Shown one piece after another: positions 33,950 through 46,060 of a DNA stretch of 64,000 nucleotides. Source of the stretch: Artemia franciscana (taxonomy: Eukaryota > Arthropoda > Branchiopoda > Anostraca > Artemiidae); assembly GCF_032884065.1 (NCBI RefSeq), contig NW_027063596.1:1178001-1242000 (forward strand), in the 5' to 3' direction. The translations under genes were made by a program, and so were the position numbers. The notes under the pieces are model-generated. The model worked only from the letters and a program-made list of their open reading frames with translations. It was not told the DNA's origin and did no database searches. Position 1 is the first letter of the stretch, and every line of letters begins with the position of its first letter.

Positions 33950-36439
33950 GAGGTGACACAATTAGCTGGTGTGATGTGGTTTGGTGTCCCACTGGTACTT
34001 CTATTCGATGTTACTCCACTCCAATCCGACTGTATTTTGAAAAAATTAATCAATTCACCAGTGACATTCTCATTTGAAAGACTGTTCCAAGTTGAGACAG
34101 CATGTACTGAGAAAAAATTCGTCCTCTCTGCGTCTGGAGTGCTCTTGTTGCAGCTTCATTGAGCGGCCTCGTGTCATAGTGGCAAGGGAGGGAGTAAAAA
34201 TGGAGTTCGCCATGTTATTTTGGTGCATTTTCTTGACAAAAATGACATCTCCTCTCTGCTGCTGGCAAACCAATGTGGGTTTCTTCGGGCGATGTAGATG
34301 TTCAAGGTAGGCAAGCTGTTGGCGTGGGGCACAAAGCTTAGTTGCTCTTCTCTGTACGCTCTCTAGGGCTGCCATAACTTCATTATAATGAGGATTTGTA
34401 ACAGGGCAGCCAAGTTCAAAATGTGGTCTTACAAGAGCATTATATAATTTTCTTATTATCAGAGGATGGCGCGATGATATTGTTCGTTTAATTAGTCCCA
34501 GGGATCTGTTGGCTATAGCAACTTGTTGCATAGTTTGCTCATGGAACTTAAACTTCCTGTCAACAATCACCCCTAAGTCTCATTAACTCTCAACAGCCTC
34601 AACTTGGATGTGTGTGCCAGATTTATCCAGCATAAAATATGAACTCTGATTGCTGTGGTGACCCATGTGAAGGACTTTGCATTCTGATGGGTTGAACTCC
34701 GTCATCCCGGTGGAAGCCCATAAGGAGAGACCATTCAAGTCATTTTGCAGGGTTCCATCAGCAATTCCAATTAGTTTGCTGTCATCAGTGTAGAGAGTGA
34801 TGGGGTTTTGTAGAACATCCTCACAATCATTAATATATATAGAGAAGAGGGTGGGGCCAAGGATGCTTCCCTGGAGTACCCTGCTTATAAATGCTGCAGG
34901 CTCTGAAAATATGGGGTCTACATTGTCAGAGTAGACCATAACTTTTTGGATTTGGCCAATCAGAAACGATCTTATCCCCTCCACAGTGTCAGCATGGACT
35001 CCATGTGCATGGAGCTTATGTAAAAGATATTCGTGGACAGCTTTATTGAAGGCATTGGCTTGGTCGAGTAACAGGACATCAACTACTTTACCTTCCTCAA
35101 TTAATTTAGTGACTATAATATTAGACTGGATCCGGTTCGTCTCAATGGACCAACTCCTTCTGAAACCATGTTGATATTTTGACAGTAAGCCATTTTTTTC
35201 AATATGATCAATAATTCCGGCATTGAAAATCCTTATTGAGCAGTTTAGAAATGACTGATGTGAGACTAATAGGCCGGTAATTTTCAGGGTTATTTTTATC
35301 TCCCTTCTTTTAAAATTGAAACTATATTAGCCGATTTCCAATCAGCTGGTACCACCATCATCATTATGGAAATCTTAGAAATATCAGCCAGCGGCATGGC
35401 AACAAGAGCTGCAGCTTCTTTCAGCAAACGTGGATGAATGCCATTGGGGCCCTGGGCCTTGTTTGGATCCAACTTATTCAGGCGCTCGAGAACATCATCC
35501 GCATCAATCACAACAGATGGTATTTCGTGGACACGGTTCCTATCTGGGAAAGGGGGAGGAGGAGATACTAGAACTGAATGAGAGAAATTAGTGGCAAATA
35601 TGGCATTAAAAAAATTTGCGATGTCTGCAGGGGAATCAAGCACAGTAGCATCAGAACGTAAAAGCTGGCATATTTTATGTCTATTAGGATTAGAGCTGCA
35701 AACATACTTCCAAAACTTTGTGGGGTTGGTTTTTGCACTAAGGGCTCTATTTACTTCATAATCACTTATGACTTTACATGTGAGATTTCTGAGCTTGGTA
35801 CAGCATTTCTTGCAATCAGCGGGATGATTCTCCTGTTTTGATTTCTTGTATTTTCTCCATCCCTTATTCTTACTCTTAATGCCTTCTGTAGCATCTTTAG
35901 TGAGAAGTGGCAATGTTTTGGTTTTCTCTGTGTATGTTATGGAAGTAAATTGCTTCTCAACTGCAAGCAAGCATGACTTAAGTTTGAACCACAAATTATC
36001 CACATTATCACTGACAATCAATGATTGCCAATCAACTTCAGACAAGTGTTCTTGGATTTTATCATAATCTGTATAAGATCTTTTTGTCATATTACTTGGC
36101 CTAGTGGAAACCAGCACCAAAAACATAACACAATTGCGGTCACTAGAACCGATTGCAGGTAAATATTTGAGAGACGTGACTGTTTCAGGGTTATTTGTAA
36201 ATACCAAGTCAAGTGCAGTTGAGTTTTGACCATCTCCATAACGGGTTGGTTGATCAATCAGTTGAGTGAGGGCGAGATTTGCTACAGAATTCAGAGTTGT
36301 TTGGGCAGGGCTGTTTGGAGTTGTGAATCTATAGCTTTCAACCCATATCACATCTGGCATATTAAAGTCGCCAGTAAGGAAAACAGAATTTGAACTAAAT
36401 GAAGCTATTTTACTCACAAGATCAGCCACGACTTGGTGT
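33950..36439 (-). pseudogene. CR1-like non-LTR element, ORF2 (endonuclease end and RT)
   Basis: Minus-strand remains of ORF2 with order intact. APE endonuclease C-terminal half: 'FLTGDFNMPDVIW', 'STALDLVFTN' and 'IGSSDRNC' (the SDH motif as SDR). RT: 'LNKLDPNKAQGPNGIHP', 'PADWKSANIVSIL', 'NNPENYRPISLTSV', motif A as 'LLDQANAFNKAVHEYLLHKL', 'RVLQGSILGPTLFSIYIND', catalytic 'LYTDDSKLIG', then 'HFELGCPVTNPHYNEVM' and 'VQRRATKL'. A frameshift is at about 35300, paired stops TAA-TGA at about 34582-34577, and another shift near 34070. The domain set (APE nuclease, RT, no RNase H) fits CR1/Jockey-type elements. The endonuclease is interrupted by the LTR element at 36440. Confidence 0.88.
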
Positions 36440-37099
36440 TGTAAGAATCTTATTATTAGGTTTATGGGTTGTTTACCAGGGATTAATCTCTTCTTGGTAT
36501 AGCCTTGGAAATGTTTGTTTGTACAAATTGATTTTTGCTAAATAACTAGTGCGAATTGTAAACAGGGGTTGTATAGAAGGATGAGAGGATTTTGGAAGAA
36601 GGGTAGTTGGTGTTGGGTGCTTGGCGATAGTGGGTAGCTTTGCTTAGCTGTGAGTACAATAAATTGTTCCTCCTCAATCTAATACTGTTAACTTACTAGT
36701 TTCAACAGCGTGACATGAGTCTCGCTGTAATAATTTAAAAATGCCTTCGAATATTTTGTTTGCTCACATATTAGTTAGTAGTTAGTTTATTTTATTATCT
36801 TATAATTCTTATTTCAGTACCAAGACTATGCAAGATTGCACTTATATTACAAGTTATAAAACTCTTTTGATTTTCTTGATTATCTTTTTAAACGATACTA
36901 TTAAAACCAAAACCCAAACTTCTTTTAAAAATAAAACCTTTGCTCTGTTTTTAACTCTTGTGCTGCGTTCACTCTATCTCAAGTACTAGGTACGGGCTAT
37001 TTCTAGCACTTCTTATATATTTATTAACCGGCAGAGTTTGATGTCTCCACGCTACTCTAATTCTTGTTTATTCTCCAGACTCTCTTTAAACCGGTTACA
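36440..37099 (+). repeat. 5' LTR of the errantivirus-like element
   Basis: Starts TGTAAG and ends GGTTACA, so the termini are a TGTAA/TTACA inverted repeat. AATAAA at 36658-36663. About 9 bp longer than the 3' LTR because 'ttgattatc' is missing there; scattered substitutions otherwise. Confidence 0.92.
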
Positions 37100-37102
37100 A
37101 AA

Positions 37103-37120
37103 TGGTGGCAGCGGTGGGAT
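37103..37120 (+). promoter_or_regulatory. primer binding site, tRNA-Leu(UAG) type
   Basis: TGGTGGCAGCGGTGGGAT is complementary to the 3' end of animal tRNA-Leu(UAG) including CCA, as I recall that tRNA's acceptor/T-arm. It is separated from the LTR by AAA. Confidence 0.8.
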
Positions 37121-37416
37121 AAAACCCCCCTCCTAATAAAATTTATAAAATTCATATAACATTTAAAAAATTTTTACGCTTTGCTTAAAAGTCCAAGACC
37201 AGAATCTTTGTTATTTCTACGGTACAATGCTTGTCTTTTCTTCTACATATTACCTTCTTTTTACTTTTTCGCATGCTATTAATTTTTTTTGCATAATTGC
37301 TTGTTTATTTGCACGTTTGGTCTTTTTTTAGATATATAATAAGACTACTTATTGTAAGACTGCTTCTTGTGGTTTCCATTAAGAATTAGTCAATCAGTTC
37401 CGGGAAGTCTATAAAA

Positions 37417-38563
37417 ATGTCTTTAGCTAGTGTCGAAATTAAAATTAATGATCCAGGAGGTTCTAGTTTACCCCAGCCTCCTGTATTTCAACATGTAGCC
37501 TATAGTACTATTGACCCTTTTTCTACAATTAAAAGATTAGTAAGACTGTCACAAATTAGCCTATGGATAAAGGATCTCCAAAGAGTCAGTAGGTTAATGG
37601 GAATTAGCGAGTCAACTATGATCGGAAAGTATGCAGCTTTAATGTCGGACGAACCATTTAGTACTTATATTGAAAAATATATTGACACGACAGATTTTGC
37701 TCGCTTGAAAGAGTCTCTGTGTTCTGCTTTTCTCGACAAAATAACACCCGCTGAAATTTTACAGCATATAATGACAATTAAACAAGAGCCAAATGAACCT
37801 ATAGTAAAATTTTTCATGAGAATTACGGGTGAATTCGAGGGATATGCTTCTTTGGTTAAACAAATCGCGGGCACTGAAAACCTCTTGTTGGGAATTGACA
37901 TTTTGAAGCAACAAACATTTGAACAAGGATTGCATGACGGCATTCGTAGGTTCATTCGTGAAAGAGGGGCTTGTGAGTATATAAGTGAATCATTTAAAAG
38001 GGCTAAATTATACGAAGAAACTAATGGTATAGCGCGCAGGAATTTTCTCCCTATCTGCTGCCACTCTTTCTACCATTCATGATGGTCTGGGTCCAATATT
38101 TGAACCCAGAGGAAATAATTTTAGGCCCAGAAACCTCCAGTCCGGGTATAACCCCAATCCATACAGGGGCTGTGGACATTACTATTCAAACGTCAATGCT
38201 GGGTCGTATAACGGTTCCTCAAATAGAGGGAATTTCAGGAGAGGACATCATGGAAGATTTCCGTCTCCAGGTCAGCATTACAGGGGAAACAGGGGCTATA
38301 GCTACAGAGGGTACCCTAGACAACATTTTCAAAAAAGTGTGCCACTTGGTTTCAATAATGATTCAATACAGAACAATAGTGGTAATTTTGGCGTCCCAAA
38401 CGCTAATGCATCCACATCAATAGACGATAGTAATCAGCAAGTTTCAAGGAAAAGTGTTTTTTGTGTTTTGTGCAAGTCTGGTACACATCACACTTACAGC
38501 TGTGAAATAGTTTTAAAGGGACATAGAGCAATTGAGCAAGAAAATGCTAATGAGGGAAACTAG
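37417..38563 (+). pseudogene. gag of the errantivirus-like element
   Basis: Starts at ATG 37417 after the leader. Residues 1-205 form a capsid-like domain with 'FARLKESLCSAFLDK' and 'QEPNEPIVKFFMRI'. A one-base frame change at about 38040-38070 shifts to the next frame, which continues as an R/G/N/Y-rich basic stretch and then a CCHC zinc knuckle, 'CVLCKSGTHHTYSC' (38462-38503; spacing CX2CX4HX4C). It ends at 38563, 8 bp before the pol frame. Gag would package RNA. Insect errantivirus gags often lack a clear CCHC knuckle, so its presence here is notable. Confidence 0.82.
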
Positions 38564-38571
38564 ATAAGCCA

Positions 38572-40167
38572 ATGACTTCAGAAGAGTATTCTTTGGCTAC
38601 TATTAATAGTAAATCTCTTCAAAAACTGTCGTTTGTTAGTTTTCAAAAAAATTCCTCTGAATTATTTTCATTGTTTAACAAGATAATTATTTGTGGTGTA
38701 GAATGTAACTCCTTTTTAGACTGTGGCTCAGAGAAGTCACTCATATCAAATGAATTCTTTAACTCTTTACCTATAAATTATAAGAACTCTTTAAAACCTA
38801 CGGTAATTGTTATTAAGTCTATCTCTGGACATTTCTTACCAGTGCAGGGTGTAGCAAAATTATTCGTTATAATTCCAGGTAGCAATAAAAATGTGAGTTT
38901 ATTTTGGGATTTTATCATTGTTGAAAACTTGCCTTTTTCAGTCATTTTAGGTTTTTTCCTTATGGAACGTCTAAACTGCTCTTTACATTTTCGCAAAAGA
39001 AAACTAGAATTCAGATATGCCCCTCAGAAAGCACAAATTTCTGACAGCTCCTGCGCATACGGCAGCATGGTGGTTAGAACAGATGTTACTATCGATCCTG
39101 GAACTTTTAGAAATGTAGACTGTAAATTAATTGATGGGGACGAAATCGAGATCGAAGATGGTGACAATTTAATTGTTACGCCTCTGGAAGGCTATGAAAA
39201 TTATTTACATGACTATGTTAGCACAGTATATGATCAGAAAACTAAAATTTTAATATTTAATGATTCCTGCATGCCGATTGAGCTTAAACATTACAACAAA
39301 ATCGCAAGTTTTTCGCGCTTTCCTAAGGAAAGTCTAGTAGTATTTTCAACATCCTTGGAAAGTAATGGTTCAATGATTGAAGGGAAGGAAGTAGAATAGG
39401 ATATCAAAGAATATTTATCACAGTTAGATTTTTCTTCGGTACCTAATGTAGTACAGCTTGAACTGGAAGCTTTACTTTTGAATAACAAATCCTGTTTCTC
39501 TCGTCACCCCTATGATGTAGGAAAAAATGATCTATTGATTTTTAAGCCAGATATACCAATTGACACAGAGTTTAAACCTCCTGAACAATTTAGAAATCCT
39601 TACCAGATGGCTCTTGTTCTAGAAGAGCACATACAGGCAATGCTGCAATCTGGAATTATTAATGAGGAATCCTCTCAATTTCCTTCTCCGGTATTCCTGA
39701 TTCGTAAGCATTGCGCAAATAATAACAACATAGTATAGAAAACACGAGATTTTGATTGATCTACCTACTTGCAACACTAAAATGAAAGATACAGCTTTTT
39801 TAATACCCAGAACTACAGATATTTTACAGAATTTATCCAAAGAAAAATTTTACAGTGAGTTTGATATGCGTAATGGATTTTTCCAAATATCTAGAAAAAA
39901 ATTATCAAAAATTCTTTTCGTTCTTGTCTCCACTAACAGGAAGAAGTCATTGTTACACAAGAATACCCCAAGAGAGTGTTTTTGGTCCTAAGGCCTTTGC
40001 TAGTTTAATGAATAAGCTGTTTCCAGCAGAATTTAGATCATTCGTTTTCAATTTCTTTGATGATATTTATCTTAAAACAGAAAGCCCTAATCCCAACGAT
40101 CACTTAGAACATTTAAAAAGGTTCTTTGCTCGTCTTAAACAGTTTAATATCAAATTGTCTACTTCAA
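38572..40167 (+). pseudogene. pol, 5' part: protease and RT core
   Basis: Protease: 'FLDCGSEKSLIS' in the position of the aspartic protease D-S/T-G motif, and 'SVILGFFLMERL' matching the later ILG.D.L motif. An in-frame TAG (39397-39399) separates it from RT. RT: 'YSEFDMRNGFFQI' carries the first catalytic Asp, 'RIPQESVFGPKAFASLMN' is motif B, and 'FNFFDDIYL' the catalytic DD pair in an FFDD form. Frames change at about 39735 and 39900. The frame is then cut at 40167 by the tandem-core element and resumes at 42949. Would copy element RNA into DNA; non-functional as read. Confidence 0.85.
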
Positions 40168-42948
40168 CAAGAGCTAAGAGCTCATATGGCACTTGTGACG
40201 AGGCGAGAAGAGCTAAGAGCCAAGAGATCATATGGTATGAGCTCTAACAAAATTCTATGAATCAATAGATTGATTTAAAAGGGAAAATGAGAGGCTTAAT
40301 GCCGGTCAAGATTTAAAATAAGAGCTCTGACTCACAAAGTCCTTCTAAATATCAAAATTCATTAAGATCCGATCACCCACTCGTAAGTTATAAATACCTA
40401 ATTTTTTCTAATTTTTCCTCTCCCTTTTGCCCCCCAGATGGTCGAATCTGGGAAAACGACTTTATCAAGTCAAATTGTGCAGCTCCCTGACACGCCTACC
40501 AATTTTCATCGCCCTAGCACGTCCAGAAGCACCGAACTCGCCAAATCACTGAACCCCTCCCCCCAACTCCCCCAAAGAGAGCGAATCCAGTACGATTCTG
40601 TCAATCACGTATCAAGGACATTTGTTTATTCTATCTACCAAGCTTCATCCCGATTCCTACACTCCAAGTGTTTTTCCAAGATTTCCCCCTCCAAATCCCC
40701 ACAATGTCAAAAGATCTGGTCGGGATTTGAAATAAGAGCTCTGAGACATGAATTCCTTCTAAAAATCAAATTTCATTAAGATCCGATCATCTATTCGTAA
40801 GATATAAATACTCCAATTTTCATGTTTTCAAGAATTCCGGTTCCCCCCTCCAACTCCCCCGAATGTCACAGAATCTGGTCGGAATTTGAAATTAGAACTT
40901 TAAAGCACAAGATCCTTCTAAATATCAAATTTCATGAAGATTTGGTCACCCTTTCGTAAGTTACAAATACCTCAATTTTCAAAATTACCCCCCCCTCCAA
41001 TTCCACCAAAGAGAGCAGATCCGGTCCAGTTATGTCAGTCACGTATCTTAGACAGGTTTCTATTCTTCCCATCCAGTTTCATCCTGATCTCACCGCTTTA
41101 AGTATTTTCTAAGATTTCCGGTCCCCCCCCAACTGCCCCCCCCCCCCAATTACGCATGATCCGGTTGAGATTTAAAATAAGATATCGGAGTTACGAGGTC
41201 CTTCTAAATATGAAGTTTCATGAAGATCCGATCACTCCTTCGTAAGTTAAAAATACGTCATTTTACTTATTTTTCAGAATCCCCCCCCCGCAATTGAGCG
41301 GATCCGTTCCAATTATGTAAATTAGATATGCAAGACTTCTGCTTATTTTTCCAACCAAGTTTCATCCCAATCCCTCCAATCTAAGCGTTTCCCATCATTT
41401 TAGGTCACCCCACCCCAAACTTCCCCCAATGTCACCAGATCCGGTCAGGATTTAAAATAAGAGCTTTGAGACACGATATACTTCTAAAAATCAAATTTAA
41501 TGGAGATGCAATCACCCGTTCGTAAGTTAAAAATACCTCATTTTTTCTAATTTTTCAGAATTAACCCCCCCCCTCCAACTACCCCAAAGAGAGCGGATCC
41601 GTTCTGGTTATGTCAATCATGTATCTAGGACTCGTTTTTTTTTTCCACCAAGTTTCATCCCGATCCCTCCACTCTAAGTGTTTTCCAATTTTTAGGTTTC
41701 TCCCGCCCAACTCCCCCCCCCCCCCAAATGTCACCAGATCCGGTCGGGTTTAAAATAAGAGCTCTGAGCCACGATATCCTTCTAAATATCAAATTTCATT
41801 GAGATCTGATCACTCGTTCGTAAGTTAAAAATACCTATTTTTTTTTAGAAATACCCCCCCCCCCCCAACTACCCAAAAGAGAGCGGATCCGTTCCGTTTA
41901 TGTCAATCATCTATCTAGGACTTGTGTTTATTTTTCCCACCATGTTTCATCCTGATCCCTCCACTCTAAGTGTTTTCCAAGTTTTAGGTTTCCCCCTCCC
42001 AACTCCCCGCCCCCGTCACCAGATCCGGTCGGGATTTAAAATAAGAGCTCTAAGACACGATATCCTTCTAAACATCAAATTTCATTGAGATCTGATCACC
42101 CGTTCGTAAGTTGAAAATACCTCATTTTTCTAATTTTTAAGACTTACTCCCCCCCCCCCCCAACTACCCCAAAGAGAGCAAATCAGTTCCGATTATGTCA
42201 ATCATGTATCTGGGACTTGCGCTTATTTTTTCCATCAAGTTTCATCCCGATCCCTCTACTCTAAGTGTTTTCCAAGATTTTAGGTTTCCCCCCTCCAACT
42301 CCCCCCAATGTCATCAGACCCAGTCAGGATTTAAAATGAGAGCTCTGAGACACAATATCATTCCAAACATCAAATTTCATTAAGATCCAATCACCCGCTC
42401 ATAAGTTAAAAATACTTCATTTTTTCTATTTTTCCGAATTAACCGACCCCTACTCCCCCCCCCCAGATGGTCAAATCGGGAAAACAACTATTTCTAATTT
42501 AATCTGGTCCGGTCCCTGATACGCTTGCCAAATTTCATCGTCCTAGCTTACCTGGAAGTGCCTAAAGTAGCAAAACCGGGACTTTAGGTTTTCCCCCTCC
42601 AACTCCCCCCAATGTCATCAGATCCAGTCGGGATTTTAAATAAGAGCTCTGAGACACAATATCATTCCGAACCTCAAATTTCATTAAGATCCAATCACCC
42701 GCTGATAAGTTAAAAATAATTCATTTTTTCTATTTTTTGCGAATTAACCGGGCCCCCACTCCCCCCCAGATGGTCAAATAGTGAAAACGACTATTTCTAA
42801 TTTAATCTGGTCCGGTCCCTGATACGCTTGCCAAATTTCATCGTCCTAGCTTACCTGGAAGTGCCTAAAGTAGCAAAACCGGGACCGACAGACCGACAGA
42901 ATTGGCGACTGCTATATGTCACTTGGTTAATACCAAGTGCCATAAAAA
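40168..42948 (+). mobile_element. non-autonomous element with ~295-bp tandem core, copy 1
   Basis: Shares both ends with the inverted copy at 53178-55850, which defines its limits: 'caagagct' at the left, 'gccataaaaa' at the right. A near-terminal 3' stem CACTTGGT-TAAT-ACCAAGTG and a subterminal TATGGCACTTG inverted pair are visible. The interior is about nine ~295-bp units with 'gatttaaaataagagctctg', 'aaatttcatt.agatc', 'gttcgtaagtt' and C-runs. No coding capacity. The 3' stem, tandem core and lack of evident target duplication recall Helentron-associated (HINE) elements; that link is an inference and the classical 5'-TC/CTRR-3' ends are not seen. Confidence 0.75.
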
Positions 42949-44263
42949 CGCTATTGTTTAAGGATTCTATACCAGTTTTGGGGTTTATAGTATCTAAAGA
43001 CAAAATTCAACCCCAGATATCAAAGTTAGATGCAATTGAGAAACTTGAAAGACCAGAAAATATTTCGGAGCTTAGGTCTCAACTTGGTTTATTTAACTAT
43101 TACAGATGTTTTTATTTCAATTTTTATGATTTAATCGCCCCTTTGACTAAGCTATTGAAGAAAAACAGAGTGGAAATGGGGAGAAGAGCAAGAATTTGCT
43201 TGGTTGTAATTAGTGGGACAAATTACTAAAAAGGACAGTGAAATCGTTGTTCACATGGCTGATTTGGAGAAAGATTTTAATCTATTTGTGGATTCGTCGG
43301 AAAACGGTGTAGGGGAAATTTTATGTCAGGAAAAGCCCGACGGGAGAATGTTCCTTCAGCCGTGTTTTTTCCAAGTCTTTTTCTAAACAACCTTCAATTG
43401 TGCGAGAACTGTATGGTCTTTATGAGACCTTGAAAAGCTCGCAAATTCAATACTATATATGGGGAAGAAGGTGCAATATTTTCATTGACGCTAAAAATCT
43501 CGAGTTTTTAAGGAAACACAGAGACTTATCAAGTAAGATGTTCCGTATCTCCTTGTTAAGGGATAGTCCACTGCATACTTATAAACATATTCCAGGGACA
43601 AAAATGATCGCAAATATTATTTCAAGGCCAAGTAAGGAAATAGTTAGCAACAGCGAAACCCTCTCTTTTATTGATGATGAAGCAGAATTCTTAGCAGCAG
43701 GGATTTTTAGTGGTCACAAAGTTGACTATTTAGGGTTGGCTGACGAAAAATTAATCAGGGGGCAACTACAGGATCCTGATATAAAAATAATTGTTGATAT
43801 GTTGATTAAATTAAGGAGCTCCAGAGTTGAAAACCCTGCTGCAACGGGCATAGGTTTCGATCTGGTGCCTAAGGGTTCGGAGGGCCCTGAAAAAGAACCT
43901 TGGCATCCGGATGAGTGCTCTATTAGTGAGAGACAAAATGTTCTCCACTTTATTGATCTCCCTCAAGAAGAGAGGAGTATCTTGTTGAAGAATATAGCCC
44001 CATGATTTATTCCCATTGCTAATGAACTTGTCTTAATAAATGGAGTTTTATATAGAATAGAATATATTGTGAGTGGTTCTTTTAGGTTGAATCAAAATGT
44101 GCGCACAGAATTAAACATTCAAGTAGTTTTACCTAAGAGAATGATGCCGGGTATATTAAAGCTTTTTCATGATCATTTAGCCTTAGGTATTCATGCAAGT
44201 TTTGAGCGGACTTTGTGGAAAGTCAGAAAATTTTGCATTTTTGAAAATATGGTCTACAATTAA
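42949..44263 (+). pseudogene. pol, middle part: RT connection, RNase H, integrase zinc region
   Basis: Resumes in the same frame that stopped at 40167: 'GFIVSKDKIQPQISKLDAI' and 'LRSQLGLFNYYRCF' are the conserved end of Gypsy RT. RNase H is split over frames: 'NLFVDSSENGVGEILCQE' (about 43275) and 'IFIDAKNLEFL' (about 43480), then 'IPGTKMIANIISRP'. An in-frame TGA sits at 44003-44005. The integrase N-terminus follows with 'LKLFHDHLALGIH' (His pair). Frame changes near 43180 and 43390 and 44245. Removes the RNA strand of the hybrid (RNase H) and connects to integrase. Confidence 0.82.
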
Positions 44264-45212
44264 GGAATTTGTTAATAATTGCGATCTTTGTAACCGAGCT
44301 AATACGAAAAAAATCAAACTACCACTTGGGAAGAATATTGTTTCTGAAATGCCATTTTTGGTCTGGGCACTAGGCGGTGCTGGTCCCTTTCCGATTACAA
44401 GCTCTGGGAATCGATACGTTCTAGTTGGAGTGGATCTTTTTAGTAGTCTAGTAGTATTAAAGTGTATACCCGCTATGAATACAGAAAACACTATAAAATT
44501 TCTCTGGGAAAATATTATTTTTTATTATGCTCTGCCTGAGGCTGTTTTAACTGATCATGGTTCAAATTTTGACAATATAGAGATAAAGAAGATGTTTTCC
44601 GAAATTAATTGTAAGAAAATCTATAGTAGCCCCTATCATCCACACTGCAATGGAGCTAGCGAGAATAAAGTTAAAATACTGAAGAAAATTCTATCTCATT
44701 CTTGTGGTAAATTAACTCGGGTGGATTGGGGTGATAAGATTCCCCTTATAATGTTATGTATGAACTCTTCTCTAAATACTATTCGAAAATTTTCTAGCTT
44801 TACCATTGTGGATGGATTCAGTGGAAAATCTTTAGCAGATTTACAATTCAATAAACCGACAAACTTAAATTATTTTGATGGCTATGATTCATATGTTACA
44901 CGATTAATACAAAATATTTGTGAAATTCACCAAACTTGCTTAACTGAGATTAAAATTCAAATGTTCAAACAGGCGATTCAGTATAATAAAGATTCAAAAG
45001 AGACATTAATTACCCCTGGAGATATTGTATATTGCCGTGATACAACTTCAATTGGTAGAAAATCCACCAATTATTCTTTTCGTGGACCGTATGTGGTATT
45101 ATGCGAAGTGCATAAAAATGTTTTCTGTTTGGCTTCTTTATATCCAGGTGAATTAAGAAAAAGAACCTCAAATGCTAGGCTCCTTAAAAGAGTGAACCAT
45201 GAAATTTTTTGA
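44193..45212 (+). pseudogene. pol, 3' part: integrase core and C-terminal domain
   Basis: The longest intact frame of the element. 'NNCDLCNRA' completes the zinc site begun in the previous frame. The catalytic core has Asp in 'LVGVDLFSS', Asp in 'VLTDHGSNF' and Glu in 'CNGASENKVK', a proper D-D-35-E arrangement. The C-terminal part has 'TPGDIVYCRD' and 'FRGPYVVLCEV', the GPY/F-type domain of Gypsy integrases. Ends TGA 45212. The first ~18 residues belong to another frame's coding and are not part of integrase. Confidence 0.88.
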
Positions 45213-45281
45213 AACATAATCCTCAATTTTCCAAAATTTACGAGAAAGAGATGAACCAGCATAAAGAAATAAAATGATGAA

Positions 45282-45762
45282 ATGAACCCTAATTGTGATG
45301 TTTGCTCCCTAGAGGAAACAGAAAATAGGCCATATGACCTTAAGTCTTGCGAACCAAGCACTCATGTTATACTAAAGGATAACATACCCCTTCTTAGTTT
45401 AGATATTGCAAAATCCCAAAAAGCCCCTTCTCTTACTGAAGAAGATTCGTTTCGTTTATCTCAAAGCGTCAATATGTACAATACAATGTTAATTGATGAA
45501 ACGCAAAATAATTTAATTGAATCTGAAAATGTTATCGAAACAGAAGGCACTAATGTCTTTTCAAGTACTCCTAGTGCTGAAGTTTCACGAATAACAAGAG
45601 TCAAGAATATCCTCTGAAGGTGAATGTTCTAAAACTATTCCTTCAGCTAAAGAAAGTGAAATTACATTGTCATCCCCGACTTCAAAGGTTAAAATAAGGG
45701 TAGATCAAAGTAAAGCGAAACGCGAAGAAAATCCCTTTTATTCTTTAAGAAAATTAAAGTAG
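45282..45762 (+). pseudogene. region between pol and env, possible pol tail
   Basis: An acidic, Ser/Glu/Asn-rich frame (45282-45617) changes frame near 45610 and continues as a Lys/Arg-rich segment ending 'NPFYSLRKLK' at about 45762. This resembles the low-complexity C-terminal tail seen after integrase in some Gypsy elements. I do not recognise a domain, and the ATG at 45282 may not be a real start. Confidence 0.4.
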
Positions 45763-46046
45763 CTAAAAACGTGTAATTGAAAGGGAAAGTATAAATTTGT
45801 CATGTTTAAAAGTCAAGAATTTGGGACCTAAAATCATTAGTTGGTTGAATTCTCAATCTAAAAAATTCTGAATAAGCATCGATGGCTTATATATTTTTTT
45901 ATATATAATGAACCAATCCTGCAATACTAGTAGCCTAATTATACAATTACCTTCTAAGAGTAAAGTACCTGGTTTATTCTATCTATAACGTTATTAAATT
46001 AGTGTCAGTCTTTATTTTGTAAGCTGAAGGTCTTTAGCATTTAAAC

Positions 46047-46060
46047 GTGACTTTTTTCAG
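46047..46060 (+). promoter_or_regulatory. probable splice acceptor for env
   Basis: Pyrimidine run and AG, 'cttttttcag' (46051-46060), directly abut the env ATG. Errantivirus env is expressed from a spliced RNA. A matching donor was not identified. Confidence 0.55.

Noticed and set aside
40438-42383. Open frames of similar sequence repeated in the tandem-core element (also at 54471-55419)
   Set aside because: Similar because the ~295-bp unit is repeated; the frame is broken in most units and C-runs change phase.
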